Below are positions 34,204-49,048 of a stretch of 64,000 nt of DNA, one piece after another. The translations under genes and the position numbers were made by a program. This DNA comes from Ustilago trichophora. Taxonomy: Eukaryota; Basidiomycota; Ustilaginomycetes; Ustilaginales; Ustilaginaceae. The notes below the pieces were generated by a model. The model was not told the DNA's origin, did no database searches, and was given only the letters and a program-made list of their open reading frames with translations. Where the stretch lies: positions 1-64,000 of the forward strand of contig OOIN01000013.1 of the NCBI GenBank assembly GCA_900323505.1, in the 5' to 3' direction. How positions within the stretch are numbered: position 1 is the first letter of the stretch; each line of letters starts with the position of its first letter.

Positions 34204-35060
34204 CTTGGTCTCACAAAAGCAATGTAGTCGGGGTGTCTATTCCTTGAAGCTCGAGCGAGTGTTGTTTCCATGAGCGCTGCGAGAGGCAAGCATGTGTCTT
34301 TGTGTGACCCTAATCGAACGAATCGAACGAGGCTAGAAGGCAATGACTGATGGCGCTTGTTCAGTAAATACGACAGCATCGAGCCTCACAAATGTATGGC
34401 GGTGAGCCAGTTTCACACCGCGCGAGTTTTTACGATGTGGCAGGACCTTCAAAGTGTTAGATCTAAATCAAGGGCAATCGGGCTGAATCTTTTATCCGAT
34501 TGTAACTTACTGTCCTGCTGGAAGAAGAAAAATTCGGTTTTGCATTTGTGCAGAACTCAACTGTGGAGGAGTGAATTCTAAAAAAAATTGTGTGGCTGCA
34601 GACGGCATTGTGGAAGATTTCGCTCAAGAATTACTTACAAATGGAAGACCCGAACTTTTTTTTTTTTTTTTTTTCTGTCTGCCACTCCACAGGTCGTGTG
34701 GCTCAGGTTAGCAAAGCTTGTATCCGAAGACAGTCTTCCATCGTATCGACACATCATCACTACACCTCTTTGCTCCTCTTCATCCGCCACATTTCAGGAT
34801 ACCCGTTCTATTCCTACCTCAAGGCATCCTACGGAGAAGATCCGCCACCGTCATTGCTCATTTCGAGATTAAGCCACATACGGAGCGCACACCCTCTCAA
34901 CAAGCACAAAGCTCATGTGCACCATCAGGTCGGCGTAACCGAAATCTTCCCACACCCTTTGGCCCTTCCGTAGGAGCACGGCTTGGCATCTTCTCAGCAG
35001 CGCTTTCTCGGTAGTGACTTTGCGCTGGGTGTACTTTCACACTACAAGACCGCGCTCAAG
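34204..35060. other. Intergenic region with 19-base poly-T
   Basis: A run of 19 T lies at 34656-34674. The following 300 bases are C/T-rich and probably hold the RPO41 promoter and leader. No coding region is supported. Confidence 0.5.
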
Positions 35061-38000
35061 ATGATTGCAAAGCAAGCATCACTGGTGCGTGGATCGTCGA
35101 TGGCCACCATTGCTTCATCTTCCTCGTCGACAAGATGGATGCGATTTCCTACCACAACAGCAGCAGCATGGTCATCTTCGTCCACTGTTCGGCGGTCTCC
35201 CGCCGCTGCTGGTCTCCCATTCAGTACAAAAGGTCCTCGTAGTCAGGCAAGTCCCGCTGCTGAGCCACATCGTGACCATCACGAACAGCATCCATCCGCT
35301 TCCACTTCCTCGCTCTCGTCCCAAGAAGTAGCGACATCCTCATCCTCATCCTCTACAGCAGCCGCATCATCTTCCATTTCATCATCATCAACACAACGTA
35401 ATGACCGTCGCACACGCTTCATGCCCTACGCCTTTGCGACAGGCTCTCCCCTCACGCGTTTGCCGACCCCGTTGCCACCCGATGTTGCCGAACGTTCGGC
35501 TCTTCTCCGAAGACAACTGGCTCCTAAATCCAAGACTGGCACTCCTATCCCACAACTTCATCGGCGCTCCTTGACCGTAATATGGGTGGTCTCTCCTTTG
35601 GGACCTCTCGGGCCTCACAATGAGCAGCACCGACGAGACCTTCTATCCGGCATCCAAAGCTGTCGAGTTTGTCAGCATCCTCAAGGCGTGTCTCGGTACC
35701 GGTCTCATCAGCCGTGCTCACAAGGTCTTCACCGACCTCCGCAGCCAAGCTGCTGCACGTTCGCGTGAGCTCTGGGAGCTTCGAAGGCGTCTCGCCCAAG
35801 GCATCATCGATCAGAACGATTGGCAACAGGATCTGGGCGAGCTTGGCGAGTATCAATCACCCATCGAAGTATGGACCTACAACTCGATGCTCCAAGCCTA
35901 CTTCCGCAAGGCTTACCAGGCCGAGTCCTTGGATGGTACTGCAGAATGGCTCAACCGTGCATGGGAGCTGTGGCGTGATATGGAAAAGTCGGCACTCTCG
36001 GCTCAGGGCGATCAGCCACCATCCCCAGACCCCAAGCCCAACCCAGCTTCTTTTGCCACCATGGCTCGTGGCATCGTAGCCCTCCAACGCTCAGGCCGAT
36101 ATCCTTCATCAGCGCCTGCTCTGGATGACCTCGTCCTCTCCATCAAGCGCGCCGAGTACGGTCTCGACAGCATTCTCACCTCTTCCGCCTTCAACCCCGA
36201 AGCGGCAGAGGACCTCGATGTCCACGGTCCACTTGGCTCCAAGAGCGTTGACCAGTCTCGTGAAGGCGAAGTCGATGCAGAACTCGTCCTTCGCAGCTTG
36301 ACAAACGTTGCCAACCAGATGGGCGAGAGTGGCATCCTCAAGGAGCTCGAAACGGCTCAAAGCATTCTCGAAGGTCGCCGAGTGCTCTCTGAAGCTCAAA
36401 ACAACGACCAGGCTTTCAAGGAGGACCCACTTATCAACGTCCCCGAGCTTCTCCCCGTCAAGACCACTTCCAAAGCCAGTCGTCTCGGCAAGGAACCCGA
36501 AAACAAGGCCGGCGAGATGCCCTTCAACCTTGCCTCGCTCAAAGAGAACCTCTCCATTGTTCAAGAGGCCCGCCGGACCATCACCGATCCGTACGAACGT
36601 CAAAAGTGGCTCGAGCACAGCGCTCTTGAGGCAGCACGAAAGCGCCTCGAGCATTCTGCTGAGAAGCTCGAGGAGCTGGGTCTGCAAACCACCGGTGCAC
36701 TTCAATCCAAGCCACTTCAAAGGTGGATGTGGGACTGGTACAACAAGCTCCAAGAGACACTCAAGGAAGACTTGGAGCGCCTGGACGCCGATGCTCAGAG
36801 CAGCAAGCACGACAAGAAAGCCATGCTGCCTATGGAACAACAGATCCTTCCCTTCCTCCGCCTCCTGCCCGTCTCAAAGCTTGCGCTCATCACCATTCTC
36901 GAACTCATGCGCATGAGCGGAAACGGCGGTGTCACGGACGGGATGAAAACCACCCGTGCGCTGCTCTCGGTGGGTCGTGCCATCGAGATGGAGTACCACT
37001 CGGATGTCGTTCGCAAGAACCCACAGATTTTCCAGAATGCTCACGCTGCGCAGACCGTCCTGCGCAAGCGTGGTCTCATCGACCTCGCAGCTCGTCGCGA
37101 AATCAAGGCATGGCAGAAGCAGCAGGAGGAAGAGGGCATCCTTTCTTCCATCCCAAGGTGGACACAGACCGTTCGAGCTCGCGTGGAAGTTTTCTGGTCC
37201 AGCACCTCATGCACGTCGCAACCGTCAATCGCAAGGCCACCGACCGAGATGGCGTGCTGTGGGAGGAAGATCAGCCCGCCTTCTACTCGACCTACCAGTA
37301 TCTCGGTGGTAAGAAGCTCGGTGTCATCAAGCTCAACGAGGTCATTGCCAAGCGTCTCGACAAGGATTCCATTCAAGAGACGTTGCACCCTCGCCACCTT
37401 CCTATGCTGGTACCTCCCAAGCCGTGGACATCGCACGATTCCGGAGGATACTACTCGGTGCGGCAGAGCGCCATGCGATACAAGGACAGCGCCGAGCAGG
37501 GCTCGTATTTGCGCGCCGCCTCTGACAATGGTGACCTCGACACAGTTCTCGCAGCGCTCGACGTGCTCGGCAACACGTCATGGAAGATCAACAAGCCCAT
37601 CTTTGACGTCATGACCGAAGTCTGGAACTCGGGCAAGGACATTGCAGACATGCCTCCCATCGAGATGGAGACGCCAGAACCTCAAAAGCCCGACAACTAC
37701 GACCATGACATCAAGGCTCGTTCCGTCTACTTGCAGCGATTGAAGCAGTGGAACCAGCAGCGTTCCTCGAACCATTCGCAGCGCTGCGACGTCAACTACA
37801 AGCTCGAGATCGCCCGTGCGTACCTCGGCGAGCGCTTCTACTTTCCGCACAACATGGATTTCCGAGGCCGTGCCTATCCCATGCCACCGCATCTCAACCA
37901 CATCGGTAACGATCTCTGCCGTGGTCTGCTCATGTTTGCCGACAGCAAGCCACTGGGCAAGGCTGGTCTGCGCTGGTTGAGGATCCACATTTCCAACGTG

Positions 38001-39638
38001 TTCGGTTACGACAAAGCCAGCTTCGGCGAGCGCGAGCAGTTTGCCATCGACCATGAAGCCGAAATCCGCGACAGTGTCGAGCGACCTCTCGACGGCAACC
38101 GATGGTGGCTCAAGGCTGACGACCCATGGCAGTGTCTCGCTTCCTGCATGGAACTTAAGGCCGCGCTTGAGCACCCTGATGGCCCCGAAGCATACGAGTC
38201 CAGCCTTCCCGTTCACCAGGACGGCACTTGCAATGGTTTGCAGCATTATGCTGCGCTCGGTGGTGACTTGGCCGGAGCGAAGCAGGTCAACCTCTCGCGT
38301 GGTGACAGGCCCGCTGACGTCTACTCTGGTGTTGCCGATCTTGTCATCAAAATGCTCGATGAGGAGGCAGCCAAGGGCGAGCGTATGGCCAGCATCCTTC
38401 AGGGCAAAGTCACGCGAAAGGTCGTCAAGCAGACCGTCATGACAACCGTGTACGGCGTGACCTTTATCGGCGCCAAGAACCAGGTCATGCGACAGCTTGC
38501 TGACCGAGGTGATGTCCCGCCGAGGACCTCTTTGCAGCAGCCAGTTATCTGGCCAAGGTCATCATGTCGTGCATCGGCAACTTGTTCTCGGGAGCACAAA
38601 AGATTCAGGATTGGTTGAGTTTCTCAGCCAAGGTCATTGCCAAGTCGATCCCCGCACAGAGGCTCGAGGAGGCGACGCGACCCTACCAACCCAGCGAAGC
38701 CAGCCTGAAGCGCGCTGACGCCCGCGGCTACTCGCGCGACCCCGCCAAGGCTGACCGCATTGTCAAGGAGCAAATGACCTCGGTCATCTGGACCACTGCT
38801 CTCGGTCTGCCCGTCGTCCAGCCGTACCGCAAGACCAAGAAGCGTCAGGTGTCGACCGCCATGCAGACCGTCTTCATTCACGACCCTCTGTCCAATTCGG
38901 AGGTCTCTCCTGCAAACAAGCCTCTGCATTCCCGCCCAACTTCATCCACAGCCTCGACGCAACCCACATGATCCTCACCGCCCTCGAATGCCACGCTGCC
39001 GGTCTCACTTTCGCCTCAGTCCACGACTCGTACTGGACCCACGCAGCGGACATCGACACCATGTCGGACATGATCCGTGAGACTTTTGTCCGCCTTCACT
39101 CGCAGGACATCCTGCACCGACTGCGCGATGAATTCCTTCAGCGATATGCCGGTTACAAGGTGCCCGTTGTATCGCTCCAGGGCTCGGCGCGCAAGAGAAC
39201 GCGCTCCAAGGCCAGCAAGGATGGTAGCGAAGAGACGAATGCTGCTGACGACTCTTCCCCTCCGATGCACTGCTCGCTGTGCCTGAGGACCAGCTTGTCA
39301 AACTGAAGGGCGAGATGGGCGACGTGGTGCTCGCCAAGCCCACCAAGTCCTCGAATGCCGAGGACGCTTCGCACGACCTCGTTGACGAAGACGCCTCGCT
39401 CCACGCCGGTGAGGTGGATCTGCCATCGGAAGCCGACGTAGGCGAAGGAGAAGGAGCGGAAGCGGAACGCCGCCAAAGCAGAAAAAGAGCGCGCGCAAGT
39501 CCAAGAAGGACAAGGAAGAGGAGTGGGAGACCAAGTTCAAGCCAAATTTGTCGACCTGGCCGACATTCTCCTCCCATCCCCGCCAAGGGCTCGTTCGACG
39601 TCAACGAGATCAAGGGCTCGCTGTACTTTTTCTCCTAA
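35061..39638 (+). CDS. RPO41: Mitochondrial RNA polymerase RPO41 (frame breaks)
   Basis: This is the single-subunit T7-like polymerase that transcribes mitochondrial DNA. It starts MIAKQASLVRG with a Ser- and Arg-rich targeting region free of acidic residues. A PPR-like segment (VWTYNSMLQAYF) and a long N-terminal extension follow. The polymerase core carries NMDFRGRAYP, motif A DGTCNGLQHYAALGGD, motif B with RKVVKQTVMTTVYGVTF and motif C HDSYWTHA. It ends GSLYFF. Shifts lie near 35585, 37195, 38520, 38920, 39270, 39470 and 39540. Three of these are each explained by one missing base: TTCCTG read as TTCTG, CCCC as CCC, AAGG as AAG. About 1500 residues, slightly longer than yeast Rpo41. An acidic/basic low-complexity insert near the C-terminus is unusual. 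Confidence 0.92.
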
Positions 39639-39812
39639 ACATGTTTGATTTTCAGCATAGACTATGGATGGTTTTATGTCAACCACTGTATACGTCACCT
39701 CTACACATAGACTCTTCTTTACACTTTATCACACACTCTGCAATGCATGGTCTCTTCACAGCTCATCTTCTGCGCTCCGGCTCTGCGTGATGAAATTTGA
39801 TTTGTTTTGCGA

Positions 39813-41213
39813 TCAAGTGCGGATGGGGACATTTTTGTCGAGATACGAGCGCTGATCCCACAGAGAAGCGACCAACTTTCTCGGACCTTCCCAGGGCGTC
39901 CTGGCATGCTGCACAGCAAGATTGTCAATGACGAGGATATCACCCTGTTCCCACTCGACATGAGCCTGCAAACGCTCTGTCCAGCGATGTGCCTCTTCGA
40001 GCCAGTCTAAGGGATAGCCTCGTCCTCTTCTCCATCCTCACAAACAGGTTTCGGGAAGGATGGAGGCGGAAAGTAGTCCTTCTTCTCCTCCGAGTAGTGT
40101 GGTGGTTGCAGACAGCCGTGCTGCTTTGCGTACGCATATCTGTTTCCGACGTTATTAAAGTAGGCTGGCTTTCCAAGGGTGGGTGGACGCGAATACCGGG
40201 AACACGCTGGAAGACGTTGATCGAGCCATCGGGAAGCCATGTCCATGAAAACCCGCGTTGATGCCATGCGCCCAGCTTTCCTTCGCCACTGTTTGCGTCT
40301 GTTGCAGTGCTGCCCCAACCGCCCTCCTTGCAAGCTCGAGAATATTTTCCTCGACCAACTGTCTTTTCTGCTCCTCGCTCAACGAGTCCAGATCAATCTT
40401 GTCCTCGGGAAGAGGCCCAAACGAGTCGGGATTATACAGACTATTTCCCTGCACGCTATCCTTGACCTTGGCCACAGGATGATGTATGATAAACGTCAAG
40501 CCACGTTTCGAGATGGTTTCCACATACTCAGGCACAGTTGCCTTGAGCCGATCGTAGAGCGCCATACTGTTGACAATCGGTGTTTGGCCACCACTCGTAG
40601 GTGCAGAGAGACAGCAAAATGCAATGACGGACGGATAGTGGGTGGACAGACCGTACTCGTTGTGCGAGCCGATCGACTGGTGAGGCGGACCTTCATTTGC
40701 AGTGGCCACGTTGAGGGCCATGCTTCGGCGAACGACCATGAGTCCTTTATCCGTGTGGTACTTCAGTAGGTTGTTTGCTTCAGATGGATCGCTGCCAGAG
40801 GGGAGGTTCCCGGCAAGCGCATGCATGAATTGGCTAAAGTCCTCACATCGCGGACGGGTAGACCTTTGAAGTGAATGCTCCGCCGTGGGCGTCCATGAGA
40901 TGCTGCAGTTGAGAAGGTTGATAATCGCGAGATGGGGCCGGTGCAAGCGGCTTGACCGGCATCGACGATCTGCGAGGTCGTCAAAGGCTCAGTGATTGTT
41001 GTTATTGTTGGCGCGAGTGGGTCGGAGGATGAGGGGAAGATGATCTCTGGCTCGGCAGGGTCGCTTTCCACCAGCTTCAGGCGCCGCTGGTACGGTTCCG
41101 AGGCTGGAACAAACGAGATGTCTGAACCGGGGAAGTGAATGGCGTCCGAAGCAGTTTGCTTCAGGGTTGGCACAGAAGAACACCGACGCGTTGTTGACAG
41201 CCGCTGGAGCCAT
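39813..41213 (-). CDS. TauD/TfdA-family Fe(II)/2-oxoglutarate dioxygenase (frame breaks)
   Basis: The protein starts MAPAAVNNASVFF at 41213 and resembles fungal clavaminate-synthase-like oxygenases. It would couple 2-oxoglutarate decarboxylation to hydroxylation of an unknown substrate. The iron ligand pair is the HNE of SIGSHNEYGLSTHYPS. The loop CCLSAPTSGGQTPIVNS is typical, and the distal His and 2-oxoglutarate Arg are in DNLAVQHARTPWEGPRKL. It ends YLDKNVPIRT and TGA at 39813. Frame shifts are needed near 41165, 40930, 40215 and 40010. The gene is convergent with RPO41, with only about 175 bases between their stop codons. Confidence 0.8.
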
Positions 41214-43153
41214 GTTTCAAGTGCTGAGTGTCTAGTGGATGGAGGAAGGATCTTCAGAGTCCGGGAGGTACTAGTTCACAAGTCACATGGTGTCTTACAG
41301 TATATCGGTGTTTGTGAGCTCTCCTCTAGATTAGCCGGTGCCTGAAGCACAAGGGACCGGACCGCTGAGTGGTTTCAAGCGCCTGCATCTTGGCTGGAAG
41401 ACAAGAGCAGTCGTGGACAAGGCCCTTATGATGCATTCTGTTGCAAGATCTGACGGCAATGGCGGATTGCAAGCACGCCATATTCGACGGTCAAGTTCTG
41501 GCTTCGGGACAACCTGTCAATCTTCGGGCTATCGCTTAACGGCTATCGAGAACCGCGCAATCTGAATTCCAGACGAAGCAGATCGGCGATTTTCAAGATT
41601 GTTAGGCCGCGGAAAGAAGGAAAGTAGGGCAAAAAGCAGTAAAACAAAGCCGCTTTCTTCCGCTGAAGAGGAAAAAGGTTTCCCGCACCTCTCCGATGGA
41701 AGCATTGCGAACAGGATGGGATGGCTGCAGGGTGCAAACGATGGTGCATGAAGCAGTGTGACCGGACATTAAGGAGGTTGAGCAGAAGCTTTCTACAAAG
41801 ATGACGAGCTAACTTAGGTTGCTGGGTGGAGCTGCTACTGCTACCAGCTGCCGGCGCCGATCGCTGCGCCAACAGTTGAAACCCTTGTGCCCACCCGATG
41901 GATTTGAATGCTTGTGAACGTCTCAAACTTTGATCAGGCACCATCGCAAAGGTTGGCGAGGAGCTGTGGATCGGCCTAAGCGGACAGGATATTTCGGGAT
42001 GGTGTTGGTGGAGACGGTCTACCGTGGGCAAGCTCCGTGAATGCGCATGGCTCCGCACGGCTCGGAAAGATCCTCGTTCGTGTAGCCGGTTGAGAGCCGC
42101 CTGACCATGTCCTCCGCATGCCCCCGCACTGGAAACCAAGCGAGTTTCCCTCTTTCAGCCGCCAGTCGCAGTCTGAGCTCTTACACTCTTGTATTCGTTT
42201 GGTTTCGGTTTGTTTGTGTGGAGAAGACGGAAGAGCAAGATGGAAGAATAAGCCGGGCTGTCATGAGAGCACAGTGACGCTACATGCTGCTGCTGCTGCC
42301 TTGTGCCAGAGTAGTTAGTGCTGGTTCCCTACTCGTTCCGGCCATCGCTCTGACATTGAGAAGAAAGTAACGGCTTCTCGCCCGACTTTATCCTTTCGGC
42401 CGTTGCTCTTTCCAGTGACTCGATCAGACCGCAGCCAAGCAGCCCAACAAATCAGAATGTCTGATAGGCAACATAAGAAGAAGAGGGATTGGCCGAAGAA
42501 TCAGCGAGAGAGAAAAAAAGAAAAAAGGGTCCCACCGAGCGGAGGAATTGAGAGAGAGCGATGCCTGATCTAGCAGTGATAAGGCAGCAGAGCAGCGCAG
42601 GTCGAAAAAAAAACAAGCACACGTTGGATTGAGTCCACACCAATTTTGTATTCTCGAGACGATGAAAAGCCGATGGAAGGATTTGAATTTCTGGGAATAG
42701 AATTGAGATGACGCTCAGATCAGGTTCCAACCAGAGGTGGAGTTGAAGAGCGATCAGTGCATGCGTGCGTTGGCTGTGATTTCCAAAGCTTCTCTCCTAC
42801 CGGTCAGGCCAATTTTCGGACTTTTTTTTTTTGCAGGAAGAAGAAGGAGCCTGTGTGTGGTGTGCCTTTTGTGCCTGCCGCTCAGATCGATTATTCACGC
42901 TTTCCCACAGCAGTGACGGACAGGCGCCCAGATCCGTTTGGCACCTGACGCTGCTGCGCTGCTGCTGCGATGCATTGATCCCGCAAAGTGTTGGGTGGCT
43001 GAAAAGTAAGCGGGCTCAGGCGCATTCCCTCTCGTCGCTTTTCCCTCTGACTCAAAAGAAAAAATCAAGGCCAACGTAGTCGCCATCCTTCCTTCTGCTC
43101 CACCATCGAACTCTTTCATTCGTATCCACCTCCCTCCAAAAAACATCCTCACA
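41214..43153. promoter_or_regulatory. GAPDH upstream region, otherwise empty
   Basis: Nearly 2 kb separates the dioxygenase start from the GAPDH start, so this holds two divergent promoters. Long polypurine and polypyrimidine tracts occur (AAAAAAAGAAAAAAGGG near 42513-42530, a 10-base T run near 42823) and a C/T-rich leader sits just before the ATG. A minus-strand open frame of 198 codons (41543-42139) has no recognisable domain. Confidence 0.5.
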
Positions 43154-44831
<1,678 letters not shown>

Positions 44832-44843
44832 CTGTAAGCCTTC

Positions 44844-44866
44844 CTCTCTCTCTCTCTCTCTCTCTC
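44844..44866. repeat. CT dinucleotide microsatellite
   Basis: About eleven CT units follow the GAPDH 3' acceptor region. Confidence 0.9.
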
Positions 44867-46663
44867 GGTACCTTCTCACCATTTATGAGCTGATGAAGTG
44901 ATCATGCCGAAATTCAACCCTTATTGACAAAATGACGTGATCTGAAAGAATGTGTTGCACTGATATCGGGGCGAGAGAGTTGATGTGGATACGGTGCGGA
45001 GATGAGAAGGGTTGAAGAGGCCTAGTCGTGCGGTGTATCTATATGAGCTGTTGCTGATTCTATCAATCTCGACGTGGATGAAAGAGGATGAGAGTCAAGA
45101 AGATCAAAATGCCGCGAAGGTGACTTTGTAGCAATCTGCCATCCGGAAGACTTTCTAGCAGACAAAATGTGAGCCCGCCCGCCCGTTAAGCCTCAGCCAT
45201 ACCCTCACGCTGCAATTGACTGTGAAGGGTCGTGTGGAAGGCGGGTTGTGCCGTCTTGTACTCAGTGCTCTGAAATTCTGAGTTGTGTTTGCCCCTGCTG
45301 GATTGCAGCCAGCTCGAATTCCTTACTCGCAACGCCAGGTCAGCCTCGCGATTTGAAGATCAGGCGTTGACCGACTTGGCGATGTAGCTCAGAGATCAGG
45401 GCTAGAATTCCTATTTTTCGGAGAGCAAGGTTCTAGATCGGTGTGGAGGATGCCGAACAATCGCCACGCATGAGCCAAAGGAATCCGTCTGAAAAGACAC
45501 ATGCAAGGATCTCACGCTGAGAAGGATCATGAGGATGAGGACCCGCGGAGTCCACGGAATATTGGCTTCGTGAGAGATGAGACAGATATGTCTCGATGCC
45601 AAGCCCGACCTGGTGGAAGCGCATGACTGAGTCGGTGGATTCATACAGCATTGTTCCCGGGCTCGTCAATTTGGACGCTTGAACGAGCAACGCTCCTTCG
45701 CACGGCCCGCGGTGCAAGCCACGCAACTACCGGAGGACCACGGAAAGCAATCGAATGTTGAGATCTGGGTTTTTGTTTGAAAGAGCAGATCCGTCACATC
45801 ACAGACACGGCGCGCGCTAAGAAAGATCTTAGCTTAGCAAAGCTTCCGTTTGTTCCTGTTGTAGGTGACGCGCAGGCATCATGAAGAAAAAAAAAAAAAA
45901 AAAAAAAAAATCCGCTAGGATGCACGTCGACGTAGAATTTACCCCCAACACGCAATCCGCGCTGAATTTCACCCTGTGTGGAGCTGTCAAAAAGCGGAGG
46001 CTTACCACACTGCGAATCATACCTTGCTTAACCCAGGAAGAATCAAGTGAAGAATCCTCAACACACAGCAAACGCAATGTCGTATGGCAAGATAGATTTC
46101 TTGGTCCCTACTCCTCACCCGCGCCACTTTTTTCTTAAACGATGGAACAGGTGCAAGTAAGAGAAAGAGAAAAGAGTAAGCGGTCATGCTGGATCGCGAA
46201 GCGCGGGTCACTGGCAGGTGTCCTTTTCTCGCTGTTCAAGGCCCCGCGGCATCTTGCCTCGCTTGGCCAAGGTTGAAAAGTCAAAGAAGCGTGGCTGCGA
46301 TCCCGCGGATTTGCCGTTCAACATTTGGAAATGTCCGCACAGAGAGAGGTTCGGAGAATTATTCTCTATCGAGATCCTGACGTGCACTTGATCCTCGTGG
46401 CCGCGGTGCATGACACAGTCCGAGGAGTTTTGAGCTTGACGGCTCTAACTGTTTGTGCATTATGCGACATGAGTCAAAGGCAAAGGCCCGTCACTAGTCT
46501 CTTTGAGAGTCTTTTTTTGCGGATTGATGCGCATCACAGAACAGCAGTTCCACTTTTCCATAGCTCGTCGGTCATTTCCTGGGCCTCATACCGTAAGCCA
46601 AACTGTACCCTCGCTACCCTTGCGTTACCAGAGACTTATAAAGCTCCCTGCGGTACCTTTGGA
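44867..46663. other. Intergenic region with 24-base poly-A
   Basis: No gene is supported in about 1.8 kb. A run of 24 A lies at 45887-45910. A short GCCCGCCCGCCC run occurs near 45175. Minus-strand open frames here have no motif. Confidence 0.5.
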
Positions 46664-48696
46664 ATGCTCACCCCACCATCATCACCTTCCCCTACACTGG
46701 CAGCATCACCAACATGCTGGTCGACTACGGAACGACCACGGAAACGTTGACAACCTTCACCATCAGCCCGATCCAAACAACCCGCACGGCGTCCCAAGCC
46801 GCATCACCCGCGGCCCTATGACCTTCCCTGGTATCAGGACACCTTTTGGGGTTCATGATCAACAAGATTTCCAAAGGAAAGCTGTTGCCCTACCCCGAAC
46901 AGCGCCCCGACTTTGTTCCCCAGAAGAGTACCTCCCCGGTACAAGACCAAGCATGGACTTCGTCAGCAACTGCGAACGGGCTTCACAGCTCGCGCCTGTC
47001 GGAGCCCAATTCTACCACGTCTTCGGCATCGGAATCCCATGTCAACTCCCAGCAGGGTGAAATGCAACCACAACAAGGAAGCCAGAGCAAGACCGCCATG
47101 GTCGAGGCGGGCCAATCTACACATTCGAGTGCGCAGTCCAGCCGCCAGCATTCTGACCGCAACTGCAAACCACGGTGGGACTAGCCAGAACGAAAAACAA
47201 CAGAGCGGTGAAATTCCCTGACAACATGCACGACGATACGATCCCTACCTCGTCGATTGGAACGGTCCCAACGACCCGGACAACCCGCAAAACTGGTCCA
47301 TGCCACGCAAAGCTTTCGTCACCGGTCTCCTCTGCCTGCTCACCTTCTCGTATACATGGGTTCTGCGATTACACCCCTGGTCTCCAACTCTTCTCGACAT
47401 ACTTTGGCATCGGTCTGGTCCCCGCAACGCTCGGCCTGACCCTCTTTGTCCTCGGTTACGGTCTTGGACCCATGATCGGCTTTAGTTCCATCTCAGAGAT
47501 CCCCGCCTTCGGCCGCTCCTGCCTTACCTTTTCACCCTATTCATCTTCGTGATTCTCCAAGTGCCCACCGCACTCGTCAACAACGTGGCAGGTTTCATGA
47601 TCCTCCGCTTCCTGGCCGGTTGTTTGGCTCGCCTCCTCTAGCGACGGGCGGAGCTAGTATCGGTGATCTCTACTCGGCACGCAACCGTCCCATTGGTTTG
47701 GAGTCTGGGGTCTTTCGCAGTGTGCGGCCCCGTGCTCGGACCTCTGATTGGGGTTTGCAGCCCAGAGCTTTGGCGTTGAGGGATGGAGATGGACCATTTG
47801 GCCTCTACTCATGCTCTCTGGCTTTCGCTTGTGGTCCTTGTCCTTACACTTCCAGAACTTCCTCGGCCAACATTCTTACCGACGCGCCCAGCGCTTGCGC
47901 AAATCACCGGAAACCCCATCTCCGCACTAAGGGCGAAATCTTTTCCGCCATCTTACGGGCAAAGAGCTCGCTCTCATGACTTTGTCCGCCCCTTCTGCTC
48001 TCCTTCACCGAGCCCATCGTCCTCGGATAAACTTCACATTGGACTTGTATATGGCATCCTTTATCTGGTTGAAGCGTTTCCGATCGTCTTTGTCGAGACC
48101 TACGGCTTCAACTTGGCGAGCAAGGTCTTGCTTTCATGGGCATCTTTGTCGGTGCTGTGGTGACCTACTTTGGCTTTGTCCTTGGCACCGCTGGTCGTAT
48201 GCACCCGTCTTTGACAAGCAGGGGGCAAAGTTGCCCCCGAGAAGTGGCTGGAACCTGGCATGTTGGGCATGGGCTATCCCAATCTGTATGTTCGGCTTTG
48301 GCTGGACCGCAAACGCCTCGATTCACTGGATTGTCCCATCATCCTCTCGTCTTTCTTCTCGGTGGGCACTTTCCTCCTCTTCCAGTCCGGCCTGGCGTAT
48401 CTGGGGACTGCTACCCAGAGTACATCGCCAGTGTGTATGCGGGCAACGATTTCTTCCGTGCCAGCATCGGCGCTGCGCTGCCTTGGTTGGTCGCGCCATG
48501 TTCACCAACTTGCAAAAGGGCGGCCCCACAGAGTTCCCCGTCGCTTGGGGATGTGTGCTCATTGGTTGCATCTCCGTCTTGATGGGCCCATTCCTTTGTT
48601 GCTCTGGAATTCGGCCCCAAGCTTCGAAAGATGTCCAAGTACGCCATTGACCCCAGTGCGGTGGCTCTAGCAACGACGAGAAGCAGAACGCAATAA
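46664..48696 (+). CDS. DHA1-type multidrug MFS transporter (frame breaks, 5' end uncertain)
   Basis: The order of fragments matches fungal FLR1/CaMDR1-type proton antiporters. A cytoplasmic N-terminus contains GFMINKISKGKLLPYPEQRPDF (about 46850-46910), then DPDNPQNW (about 47272). Twelve helices with family phrases follow: MGSAIYTPGLQ-like, LGLTLFVLGYGLGPMIGF, a loop with LATGGASIGDLYS, LVYGILYL, MGIFVGAVVTYFGF and CVLIGCISVLMGP. It ends VALATTRSRTQ and TAA at 48696. Such pumps export drugs and toxic small molecules at the plasma membrane. Ten or more single-base shifts are needed, so the N-terminal start (ATG at 46664 is one candidate) cannot be fixed. Confidence 0.78.
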
Positions 48697-49048
48697 TTAA
48701 TACATGTACAACCGCAGCCTAATTACGCTTTGTTCTCTTCATTAATCGTCATTTCATAGTGCACCGCTTTGCATCGAACCGTGGGTTGACTGTCTTCACA
48801 AAGGTGGGAGGCATCATCGCAAATCACGGGAGCTGGTCGGGCCGAGAAGAACAACACAGTGGTTCGAAGGGATGACCGAGACTACTGAGGCAATTAAATA
48901 AGCTCTCCTCGTGTCCGCCGTATCTCATTGCTACCACATCGCTTAGAAATGTTCAGCATTGCAGACAAGGAAAACAAGAGTGCAAAATGACATCGATTGC
49001 AATGGACGAGCGAGACCACTTCCACTGGCCAAACCAGAACTTGACGCA

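Noticed and set aside
36109..36840. 243-codon and further minus-strand frames opposite RPO41 (also 37578-38246)
   Set aside because: They are shadows of the conserved polymerase frame and show no independent domain.
41543..42139. 198-codon minus-strand open frame between the dioxygenase and GAPDH
   Set aside because: No ATG at its upstream end, biased Ser/His/Arg composition and no family resemblance; it lies in a promoter-rich gap.
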